A stretch of 64,000 bases of DNA from Blastomussa wellsi (lineage: Eukaryota; Cnidaria; Anthozoa; Scleractinia; Plerogyridae), in NCBI GenBank assembly GCA_947652115.1, contig OX393562.1:1981294-2045293 (forward strand), written 5' to 3'. The translations under genes and the position numbers were made by a program. Below the pieces are notes generated by a model. The model did not search any database. It was given only the letters and a program-made list of their open reading frames with translations, and was not told where the DNA came from. Below, piece by piece: positions 23,901-35,891 of the stretch (positions within the stretch are counted from its first letter, which is position 1; every line of letters begins with the position of its first letter).

Positions 23901-25068
23901 GACGACAAAAAATTGGGCAAGTTACAAACCTCTCATAGCAGTTGGTAAGGGTCTCATTTGTTGTAAATAATTTGAACACATCCATGTACAGAATCTAATG
24001 GATGGCCAGGGACTGTATTCACACTCATGTCTGATCCATCAAATGCTTGGTACATAACAATTTGGGCTGAAAGCCACCATTCAATGTGGCAAACATAGAT
24101 TAAAACATTTAATGAATGCAATGATTATTTTATTCCCCTAGGAAACAGTCAAGGTTGCATTCAAGTTTTTAACCTTGGAACTGGATTGCTAACCAGAGAA
24201 TATACCATCCACACAGGAGCAGTGAAGTGAGGAACTAGGTTCATCTTTAATTCAAGTCCTCTTTAAAACCTTCCATAACCTTAAATAATTATTGTTGTTA
24301 ATCTTCTGGTTTACATGTTAATCATGGAAGTGTCATTTAAAAACATCCTAACATAGGCTAGGTGCATTGGCGGCAAGCCATGATGGGGTTTTTGATGCCC
24401 AAACATTGTTAACCACTAGGTACACAAGTAACCTTTAAGAAGTGCCTATTATTTCTCAAGAAACAAGTCCTGGCAATCAGTCCCTGTCTATCTTCATGAC
24501 TTCTTGAGGGATTACAGTCATGCTAAGCATAACAAATCAGCAAAATATATATTTTTGTTTTATGTTGTTCCCACAGGGGAATTACCTGGAGTAGCCTGGA
24601 GAGTTTCTTTTCATGGGCTCAGCCCTCTGGGAGTTCATCGAAGAATGAATTACAACTTGTCAGCATCCAAACTGGTATTTTATTAATTATATTCTTATTG
24701 TATTTTATATATTAATTATATTATTATATCAATTTCATTGGTGATATTTTTAAAAATTATTGTGAAGTACTTTTTGATAGCACGGTCATAAGTCAAAGAC
24801 TACTAATTTTATTTATTTGAAACTGCTTGCAGTATTTTTGGTGATGTTTCAGCATCCACAGAGGAATTGGTTTCTTACTGTAATCATGTCACTTAAATTG
24901 TGAGAAGACCCTGTCAAGACCTCTTTGAACATGCCCTGTGAGTCTAAAGATCTTTCATTTACTTTTTTGTGCAAAGGTCAAACAACTCCCATTGAACTTG
25001 GTAAAGCAGCTGATGAGTCTTCTGTGGAAGCCGTCAAGGTGTCTCATCTCAGGTAACTATTTAATAAT

Positions 25069-25100
<32 letters not shown>

Positions 25101-28100
25101 AACACTTTTAGAACATTAAAACCACGATTTTTTGGTTAGAAAAGTATAGCTTCAGACTAAAACCTTGCCAAAGTGACATGATCGAAAAACAAATAATCTG
25201 AGGCTTGTGTGAGAGTCATGCTTTGTTGCGTTATATTGAAGTGTGACATCCCATTATGCGATATATAATACTCAGTGTGACTCACAAGGTCGATGACATT
25301 CGATATACGATTATACGATACTAAGTCTCTCATTTAGGCATGCAAGGTATACCTGCCTGAAATCTTTTTCAAATCTTGAAATATAAATCTTCTGTTTCAG
25401 TTATACTTTGTATTTGACCTTTCTAACTACATCTAGAGTGTGTTTTGCTTTCTGCTTTGGTACTTGCACTGTATGCTGTTTGCCATTTCATGAATTTATT
25501 ATTATAATTCAACTTGTACTTTAACGGCTGTATGCAATACTCTGGTCAAACGGAAAAAAGGATAAATAAAGATATTTCGTGCAGTGCAAGACTATGCGCC
25601 CATGATCAATAATAATAATTATAACATAATTTATTTGGTGCTAGTTGTTGCTATCCATTAGCACTTTACAATTAGTTAAAAAGATTTACAAAATTAAAAT
25701 TAATGAAAAAGTAAAAATAGCATGTAAAATAAAATTACTAATTAAATAACTAAGCTAAAAGGATCTGCATAACAAATAAGAACGCTGTAAATTGCTCATC
25801 CCGATGGCAGGCAATACTTCCTTGTCATAATCAAAGACAAACCACTGCAGCTGTGGGATCTAAAGAACCTTACAGTCCTCAGAGAGATGCCATCGAGCTT
25901 TTCTTCAGTGACAGCTTTGGTAAGGTAACATTTCAAAATCAAAATAATGTTTCCTCAGTAGCCCATGTTTGATATATTGAAAAACATGGCACCAAGGCTT
26001 TCTGCAGGATTTGTGTACATTAGGTTAATATTTTTTTATTGTGTCAAGTCTATTATGGGTATAAACAGACAAAGGAATATTCAAAAGAATTTATTTTTAA
26101 CCAGAAAGCCTTGTAGTCATGTTAGAATAATATAGAATTTGGGCTATTATTCTTGTTCTCACTTTTGTCAAAGAAAACTTCTTACTGTTTGACTGAAACT
26201 TGGCAGTATGTGACTATTCTTCAAAATAAAGACGCTAGTCATATGATGCTGTTGATAATGTTGTAAAAGATTATTTTGAACTTTCAAATCTGAATAAAGT
26301 ATCTCTGAGTGTGTGTTCAGTCAAATATTTGTAAAAGCAAGGTACTGATGATTTTTTGTTTGGTGCTAATTGTTCTTGGTATTTTGAAATTTAAGTAAAA
26401 TTCATTAAATTTTGAATGTCAGTACACTTGGCAGCAAAATGGTTACTGAATATGAGAATTTTCACCAGGAATGGTCTCCTTCTCATCACTCCAAACACCT
26501 GAAGAAAAAGCTGAGTCAGCAGCTGGAGACGAGTCCATCTGGCATTGCTGCAAATGTCCTGGATCCAAACAAGACAGACCACACACAGACACAAGTAAAG
26601 TGTTCCCCTCACCCACCCCACCCAGTACGCAAGTATATCAAACCTCAAACCTACACTAATGCAATGCTCACTCAGTTGCAAACAGCCTTAGAATTTAAAG
26701 TTTGTTGTTGGGAACCTTTCTCACAACCATTGCAAAGGCAACAAGGCCAGATTTAAATTACTTAATAGGCCACTTCAGAAAATACTATAATACTCTTTGT
26801 TTGTCCCCCAAAAATGTTGCATAAGCATTGTTTCCAGTTTCTCTTACAATGGTCCCAAGAGAAAACAAAAGCAGTGCTTATGCAAAATGTTTGGGGGACA
26901 AGCAAAGAGTATTATGGTATGTTCCAAAGTGGCCTGTAGGAATTGGAAAGTCTCCTTTCCCACATGATCGTACATGCAGTAAGGCAGTGGTTTAATCTCC
27001 TTCCGTGCTTGGTGCTTGAAATTTGGGCTCAAGCCAAAGGGATCTCACTGCGTTGAGTAACTGCAATCAACTGCAGTCAAATTTCAGTTTGTATAGTCAC
27101 CATTTCTGCAATTATACCAAACTGTGCACAAATGAAATAGGACGCTATATTCATTTGTATGATTAATTTTCTATTTATCCCTTGGTTTTCAGTCCTGGTT
27201 GAGAGAACACTTTGTGTGTGTGGATCAAGACAGACTTTTGTATCACTTTCTTGTAGAAGGTACGGTCATTAAAGATGGCTCCAAGGTCCAGTGCGATGTG
27301 AGTATGGATTTTGTCGTATGTTCAAACTAAGAGAAATTGTGTGAAGTTCTTTGTGAAGTCTTCCGAGGGGAAACTGTTTTTTGTAGTAGTGACAATTGCG
27401 GTCCTTTCCACTCTCCCCCAGAGTACGCTTGGAGTGGTCACCTATGTAGCTTGGAAAGGTGATTTGCTGGTGTTGAGTGATGTAGACGGTAACTTGAGCA
27501 TCTGGGAATTAAAAGCCAGAATAACAAGGTATGCACTCTTGATTAATTAAAAGGCGACCTTAAGTGTATTGTTGAGTCCTCAAAACAACAGCAACTGCTA
27601 CACTAGAGGAACTAACAACAGGAAAAATGCCCCTAGCCCCCAAAACAATAGCAACTGTTACACTAGAGGACCAGTAGAACAATAGAACAAACAACAGGAA
27701 CAATGCCCCTAGCCCCCAAAACAATAGCAACTGCTACACTAGAGGAACATCAGAACAACAGAACAAACAACAGGAAAAATGCCCCTAGCCCCCAAAACAA
27801 TAGCAACTGCTACACTGGATGACCAGTAGAACAATAGAACAAACAAAAGGAACAATAGAAGAAACAAAAGGAACAATGCCCCTAGCCCCCAAAACAATAG
27901 CAACTGCTACACTAGAGGACCAATAAAACAAGCAACAGGAACAATGCCCCTAGCCCCCAAAACAATAGCAACTTCTGCACTGGAGGACCAATAGAACAAT
28001 AGAACAAACAACAGGAACAATGCCCCTAGCCCCCAAAACAATAGCAACTGCTACACTAGAGGACCAATAGAACAATAGAACAAACAACAGGAACAATGCC

Positions 28101-31100
28101 CCTAGCCCCCAAAACAATAGCAACTGCTACACTGGAGGACCAGTAGAACAAACAACAGGAACAATGCCCCTAGCCCTCAAAACAATAGCAACTGCTACAC
28201 TAGAGGACCAGTAGAACAATGGAACAAACAAAAGGAAAAATGCCCCTAGCCCCTGAAACAGTTAGAATTACAAGCTTATGAGTGCTGCTACACTGCTTAA
28301 TAATATTCTGCACTCATTAATAATAACTTGCTAATAACTTGCCTTGCTTTTAGCTGTCCAAGAAACTACAGATTTTGAATGTTTTAGCTAGGAAATGAAG
28401 GATTTCCCCTATAAATATGGCATTTAGGTATAATTTGTTACTTTCTTTTCCTGTTTTTTCTAATGTTGCCAGATCCATAGCAACACACAGAGGTCACATC
28501 AAGAAAATTAAATTTGGTCCTGGCCGAGGCAACAACAAGCTTGCTGCACTCTTTAGTGACGGGATTGATATTTGGGATTTACAGAAGGTATATAATTTTA
28601 AATTCATTTACTGGTGCACTGACAATAGCATGAATTTGAAAAGTTGTTTCTGTCACAAAGTGCATTTAGGCTACATAGGCTCCCATACTTCTGTCACAGT
28701 ATTTTTGCAGATCGGTTTCTTTTAGACTATCTCTGCCTGTGAAAGGGAGAGGCGCAGTGGCCTTATGGTTAGTGCGCTCGACCCCAGATCAGATGGTCTG
28801 GGTTCTAGTCTCAGTCTGGGACACTATGTTGTGTTCTTGGGCAAGACACTTTTAAAACTCCAGGGGATAGTTCCCAGCTCTCTAGAACCTCTAATTTCAT
28901 TGGATCTTAATAGCACGCAGCTCTATTGTTTTATGGACTAGAGTCAATTGTTACTGTTGTTTGTTTATAATTTTTTCAGCCAATGCTGTGGGACCTTGCA
29001 AAGAGCTGCATACCGCCCCAACTCCAGAGTCATCTCCCACCAAATCTAGCAAACATTGATTATTATGTTGTTCTCCATTTAAGTTTGAGATCTGCAGCAG
29101 TTACAAGCTGCCAAAGGATTCTTCACCTCTTGTGGACATGGATTGGCTTGCATCAGATTTGCCAATAGTCACTCATTCCAATGGAGCCATTCTTGTTATG
29201 ACGATGGACCTCAAACGGTCTTCTTCAGCTATGGCTCAGATGGACCTAGATGGTATGTCCCTTTGCGTTAACAGATCTATGTCCATTCTAATTGCTGCAG
29301 TCATTAAAGTGCACCTAACCTCAAAATATTTTTTCGCTAAAAAAACCCTTTGCACCAGTTCAAAACGTATGGCAGATTTCGTTTCTCCTTTTCACCAAAT
29401 TCTGACTATTTATAGCATTCAAAAGTTATGAAAAACCGTGCATCATTTGTTCCACGACCGAGTCATAAGGGGCTTGGGTCTATTCCTGATATGACGTCAC
29501 AAGCTGATTTGCATGCATTTTTACAAAGACTTGATGCGATTGAAGTCAGTTTGTGATGTCATATCAGGAATAGACCCACGCCCCTTATGACTCAGAATTT
29601 GGTAAAAAGGAGAAACGAAAGGTGCAATGCGTTTCAAAAAAGTGCAAAGGTTTATTTCAGTGAAAAATATTTTGGGTTTAGGTGCACTTTAAGTGAAAAG
29701 TTAAAACCCTTTTAATTAAAATGGCTTGTTGCTGCAATATCGTCCCAAAATATTTTTCGTGGCAATGGTAACAATAAACAATAGATTGCAGTTTTGCAGA
29801 GGTTTGGGTTACAATAAAAGGGTTTCCATGGTCAGGGGATTTTTGAAAAGTTCAGGGAAAATGTTAGATGCTTGGTAAAGTCAGTGAAAAGTCAGAAAAT
29901 TTTGAAAAAGTTCAGGGAAAATGTTAGATGCTTGGTAAAGTCAGTGAAAAGTCAGGGAATTTTGATAAAGTTCAGGGAAAATGTTAGATGTTTGGTAAAG
30001 TCGGTGATAAGTCAGGGAATTTTGAAAAAGTTCAGGGAAAATGTTAGATGTTTGGTAAAGTCGGTGATAAGTCAGGGAATTTTGAAAAAGTTCAGGGAAA
30101 ATGTTAGATGTTTGGTAAAGTCTGTGAAAAGTCAGGGAATTTTATAAACCTTTCAGAAAAACATGGTGTAACACTGCAATTTACTCTATCTAAGGTCATA
30201 GAAAATTCTTCAAAGATCAGTGAAAGGTCAGGGAACTTTTTAGTTTCTGATAAGTGGCAACCCTGAATTAACAGCCAATTGATTATAATATTAATAAAAG
30301 AATGAATCGGATCTCCTTTCTTCAAATTTGAAGTTCCCAAATTAAGGCAAACTGAAAGTTACACATTCCTTTTCGTTGTTTGGCCATTTCGTCTTCATTT
30401 TACCCATACATCAAACACTCGATATTTTGAATTATTTCTTCGACAACCTAAATTACCTTTAAAATATAGGAAACATAAAAATAATAGTTTGCTAAGGACA
30501 AAAAACACCAAAGGAGTGATACTAAACCAAAAAGGAAAAAGGATGGCTGAGGATGGAGAAGATTGGAACGGATTGGAAATGACGATTTTGAAAAATTTAG
30601 CCGCAAGTGCACAAACAATGACGTAGCTCCTTTAAATCCTGGAGATGTATTTTCCTCAAGAATGTCACGTGACGATAATATGCTTGTGACGTGTTGACTG
30701 ACTGGCTTTTGTTTTGCCATTTAGGTCCTTTGTGGTGCCCGCACATCATGGAGCCAAAGACGAGCCTCATTCTGAAGTCCATTCTGCAGCACCCACTTGG
30801 AAGGGACCAGTACTCACTTACAGATATTACAGACTTGTACGATATTAACTATTAACTGATATATTGAGCACTATGTGTTATATAGCTGTTGCCTAAAAGG
30901 TTTTTGACATCTTAGCACATGCAACATGCACTTAACTTGAAGTTCTTGAAGGTACAAAAAAACAGGCAAACAAGATTCTGTGAAAGAAACATGCAGCTTA
31001 TATTTTGTACAGATATATTATTTATTCACCCCTAAGCCTCGATGAAAAATAATTTGTTTTATTCCCCCAAGCCTCGGCGACATGTTAGAATATTAATATA

Positions 31101-34100
31101 TCAGAATTGATCTATTGCTGGGCAAATGTGTACTGTATGTTGTATTGAATGATAAATATTAATGGACACTTGTCACGAGCATGGGACAAAGAAAAATCAG
31201 AGTCTCCAACCAACTTACTAGAAGTGAATGATGGAGAACTCTTGGTATACTTCTAGGATCAACAATTTCTGTAATGAAATAGCAATGTATTGAAGGGCTA
31301 ACCTACAACAGATTAAAATCCCATCCAGTTGTTAAAAGAAGAAATGCCTTTTCTTGTCTTGAGTTAACTGTAGTAACATCACCGTACTTTAAATACTTTA
31401 GGGAAATCAAAAAAGACGAATCACTGAATGCCATTCAGGATCAACTTAAGATGATTCCACCGTAAGTACAAGACATGCCCCTGCCATTACCAGTACCACC
31501 GTTTCTAACTGACCATTATAAAAGAGCATTTCTTAAAGTCACTGAGAAATTTGGTTACACAACCAAAACCTTATGTCACCACTCTTCCCAATTACAATGT
31601 ATAAACAGCCAAGCAATGAACGTTTTGGATTTGGTTTTCCAAGTTCTGACTAGGGGAGAAAGTTGCATGACAAACGCAGAGCACAGTGAAGCAAAACCAG
31701 GGCATGTCTTAACTACTGCTAACTTTACTTCATGAAATAAAACATCTTAAAACACCCCTTCTCTCACCTTGTACATCTAAGTGACTGTGAATCAACCAAA
31801 GTTAATTTTTTGTATCTGCCTTTACATGAGTCGATTCTGATCCCGGCATAATATACAGATTTTAGCCAGGCCTTTAAGTGGATCTCCACATTGTTTGCTC
31901 ATTCTTAATAATTGGCAATACTTGAGTCTGCGATTGATGGAAACATTAACCAGTCAGCGGTCAACTTCCAAAAAATAGGTTACCTTGGTGAGCTCTGAAC
32001 CTGAGCCTGCGATATTGTTATGCGATACTGGTTAGCGGAAACCTTAGTTTTGACAGCTGTCAATTAACAATAAAATGAAGTAAGCTGGCGTTAACCTTAC
32101 CTTTTTACAGCCAAGGTCTATTTCTGGAGTATTGACCTCTCCTCCCTCTCCTCCAGAATCTGAAGTACGCTCAAATGGCCACATAACTTATAAATTTTCC
32201 CATCTTGTTGTCTTGCCCTTGGGGCCTTGCTGGTGTGCTTCACACATTGGAGTTATCTGCTATTAGTATTAGGTACACCAGTGACCAGCCAGGCAGCAAT
32301 TAACTTACACTCATCGTGTTCTGTATTTTTCAGGGATATTGCAGATTTACTGCGGAATTCAACTTTGGGAACTGGACAAAAGTGTTACCTCGCAGCACAG
32401 TAAGTTGTGGAGAAATAGCAAGGAATCTTGCTTCATGGACGCAACTAAACTTTATAACCATGAAACCCTTGATTCCCCTTTGGGATTACTGTCATACGTT
32501 AGAGAGACCTTGTGAGAGTTACATGTAGTGCCTTGCTTACAAATAAACAGATACTCAAACCGATCGCATTCCAGTTGTCCCTACTAATGTCCTGACCCCC
32601 CCCCCCCCCCCCCCCCCGCAAACAAAGTACACAAATATAATACAAGATTTGCTGTTAGCCACAACTTTTTTTCCAGGCCAATATGTTCTCTTGTTCGACT
32701 GTCAGCAGCAGTGGAATTTTGCCGTTCGCGAAAAAAAATGTCATGCTTAATCGCTCTGTTCCTCACAGAATGATGTGAATTTTAAAACCTTTTTACGAAA
32801 CTCCGCATTTCAGTTTATTTGGAGATGAAGCAGAAACAGTGTTTTGGGAAGTTGCTCTTCACTACCTCAGACGAGAGAAGGCCAGACTCTTGTGTTCAAA
32901 GCATAAGGTGTGTCTAAAGAATGTGCATAGTGGAGGCCGATCTAAACCTTTACCAGTACACAGTTCTGCTGGTTAGCTAGTCAACTGTTTTGTTGTTGTT
33001 TGTAAGTGTCGTTAACTACGAACTAGATATTTAGATTGCAACAAGCACCAACTGTCCCTCTTAGAGAGGTGTCCGACTTCTAGAGAGTTTAAAATGACTG
33101 AAAACGGCGCACAGGGACCAACGCCAGTTGACCATCTTACAAATTTGTCCTTTACAGCACAACGCGCCTTAGTCTGGCCCCAACAAGTTACCCAATCAGA
33201 GAGCGCGAATTTGTTTTAGTTGTGTCACCTCCTTGTCAAAATACAACCTTGTTTACAATTGTGATTCGACAGGTTTCATGACAACAGCTTTGAACATTGC
33301 AAGGAGGCGGCACAGCTCAAACAAATTCGCGCTCTCTGACTGGCTAATTATAACTTGTCAAAAACGTTTGTTGGGTGGCCGCACTAACGCACGTCGTGCT
33401 GTAAGAGAGAAGTGAATGTAGTCTGTCATATTTAGAAAGGTGTCCGCCTTATAGAGAGTTTAGATACAGTAACCGCAGGGTCCAACACCAGTTATCCGTC
33501 TTATAATGGTGTTCGTTAATTGACTGTAGTCATATAGTTAGATATATTGTTAGCATGTTGTCTCAACTCCCCTCTATTTTTTTCAGTGGAAACCACCCTT
33601 AACTGAATTATGTCAAGATATATAGTTTCAGCACCCGTTCACATTACTCTTCCTGACTCTTAGTTACGTACATGCATCTAACCTTTGCGTGCGCTCTGCA
33701 TGTTGTTTATTCGCCCTTGTCTTCCAGACCGATCACCAGCCGTTGTACAACCGTTCAAGGTCGTACTCCGCTGACCTGTTTAACCCTTCTGACGCCACTG
33801 CCAAACTCAAGCGGAGCTTCAGTTCCAGGAGTCTGGATCTTCTGTCAATTGACGATGATCTTGAACTGTGTGGCCAAGAAGAGACTGGTGAGAGTGAAAG
33901 ATGCTGCTGTTACCCAGTCTCCCTCGACACTTGCTATGACATCATCAGTGACACTGATGCATTTCAGGTAAGAAGCGATCGATTCTACGATCATTTGACT
34001 GGTAGGAAAATACCCTTACATGTAACCCCTCGTTCACTGTGAAATATCCAGTTTTCTATGAACAGTTTTCTCAATTATTGTCCATCTTTTTTCTCAGAGA

Positions 34101-35843
34101 AGTCAGCTAGACCGTCTCGCTCTTCACGACAGTAAGAGATCGACATATGATCACACAAGGAAGTGTGCCGAGACTCTGGTGCTGTTAGGACAGGTTGGAA
34201 CGCTTTTGTAACATTGTATTTTTAAAACGATCGCATTGGAACCGGCAACACAGAAAAACAAAGTCAATTCTACCAACAGGCTTTGAACCCCACAGATCGG
34301 TCTTACGTTCTACTCACATTAGTTCTGTTGATCCGCGGTAATGTTGTGAAAGTTAAATAGTTGAATAGCTTAACTTCTTTCTCTCGTCGCACTACTTAAT
34401 TTACCGGTCTGTTCCTTTTGTAGGCTGACAGAGCAGTGCAACTTTTCTTAGAGACAGATGCCATTAATGACAACTATTATGTGGATTCTCTAAGGTAAAC
34501 ATTCTTTATCTTTAAAAATGCCCTCGTGTTATTTATCCACAATTCGCTGTAGCCAATTACACTTCAGCTCCTTTTAGGCTGGGGAATGGAGCTAAGGTGC
34601 CATTGCAGGTCTTAAGTTTAATCAAGGTGATGCGAAAAGTAACATTGTTGAAGCTTGTGCTAAAGGAGGGGGGGGGGGGGTGAATAGGAGTACGCAAATC
34701 CGCCAATCCGTGCTGTGTAATAGTTTCACTGAAAGGACAGTAGATGCTGTTTTTCATGGCAATTTTCAAGAGGTTTCGTTTCATTGCTTCTTTTCGCGGC
34801 AATTCTAATGTAAAGCTGTGATTTGGGTCTCGGCCAAAGAGAATTATGGATAAAACAATACAAGACTGAGGATACGCCAAGGCCACGATCCGAACTTCAT
34901 GGCATGGAGTCCGGAATCCGAGCTAAAATTATCAGCTCATTCGTGATCCACTGCATTTTCGAAATCCGCGAATCCGTTTACTTTTGCGCTGAAATCCACA
35001 ATCCGTGTGCTTTTTAAGGCTAAATCGAATATGTGCCCCCTGTCCCCCTTAAAGGTGACTCAAACTTGCTTTCTCTCAACGTGTGGGTTTTGCAGTTTCT
35101 TTCTCTAAAGTTATTTTAAGTGTAATCATTCTTGGTTCTCGGGGATTTTATAGAAACTCCTTTTCCTTCTCCATAGAGCTTGTCTGGTGGCGACCATTCG
35201 TTCCTCAGGTGCTTCACAAAGCACCATAAAACTTGTAGCCACAAATCTTATCGCCAGCGGCAAACTGGCAGGTAAGCTTCACAGTGATATTTACTTATTC
35301 TGTGGTCAGCGTTTAGTCAAGATGGGAGAAAAAAAATTACACGTCTGTGTCAAATTATTGAGGTCTCAGTATTGTGAATCAGAAGTTGGGACCAGGGAAC
35401 ACAAATCCATCTAAAGTCAGTGAGGAGAAATCTCGCTATTGTCGTTTTTTTTCCACAGAGGGAGTGCAGTTGCTGTGTTTGATTGACAAGGGACTGGATG
35501 CCTGTCGATACCTTCAGACGTATGGTGAATGGGACCGAGCTGCCTGGCTCGCAAAGGTAATACGTTTGTATCTCAGTCAGCCTTTTTTAAATGTTTATTT
35601 GAAGGTAATCATGATGTTGATATATGATGATGGTAATTTCAGGCAACCCTTAACTATCCTGATTGCGCCGAGGTGATGCGAAGATGGATTGAACATCTTT
35701 CCAGTACATACACGAGTCAACAGGTCAGAAAATTTTGACTGGATTTATTAATCTATGTTCGGAAAGTGTTGTGTAACCTTCGGACGACATTCAGAGAATC
35801 TTCGGAAATCGTCAATTTTTCGACATTGGTATGTTTTAATTAA

Positions 35844-35891
<48 letters not shown>

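Noticed and set aside
27565..28262. Regular repeats with spacing that might suggest a CRISPR-like array
   Set aside because: Units are contiguous without unique spacers and lie in a eukaryotic intron: a minisatellite.
28981..29083. Possible extra WDR11 exon beginning CCAATGCTGTGGGACCTTG after a good acceptor, encoding MLWDLAK
   Set aside because: It is out of frame with exon 15 and two of the three frames stop before it; starting exon 15 at 29084 restores phase and the human alignment.
29872..30147. 91-residue frame of 20-residue repeats (KSVKSQGILKKFRENVRCLV)
   Set aside because: It follows from a 60-bp noncoding tandem repeat whose period is divisible by three; it lies in a WDR11 intron.
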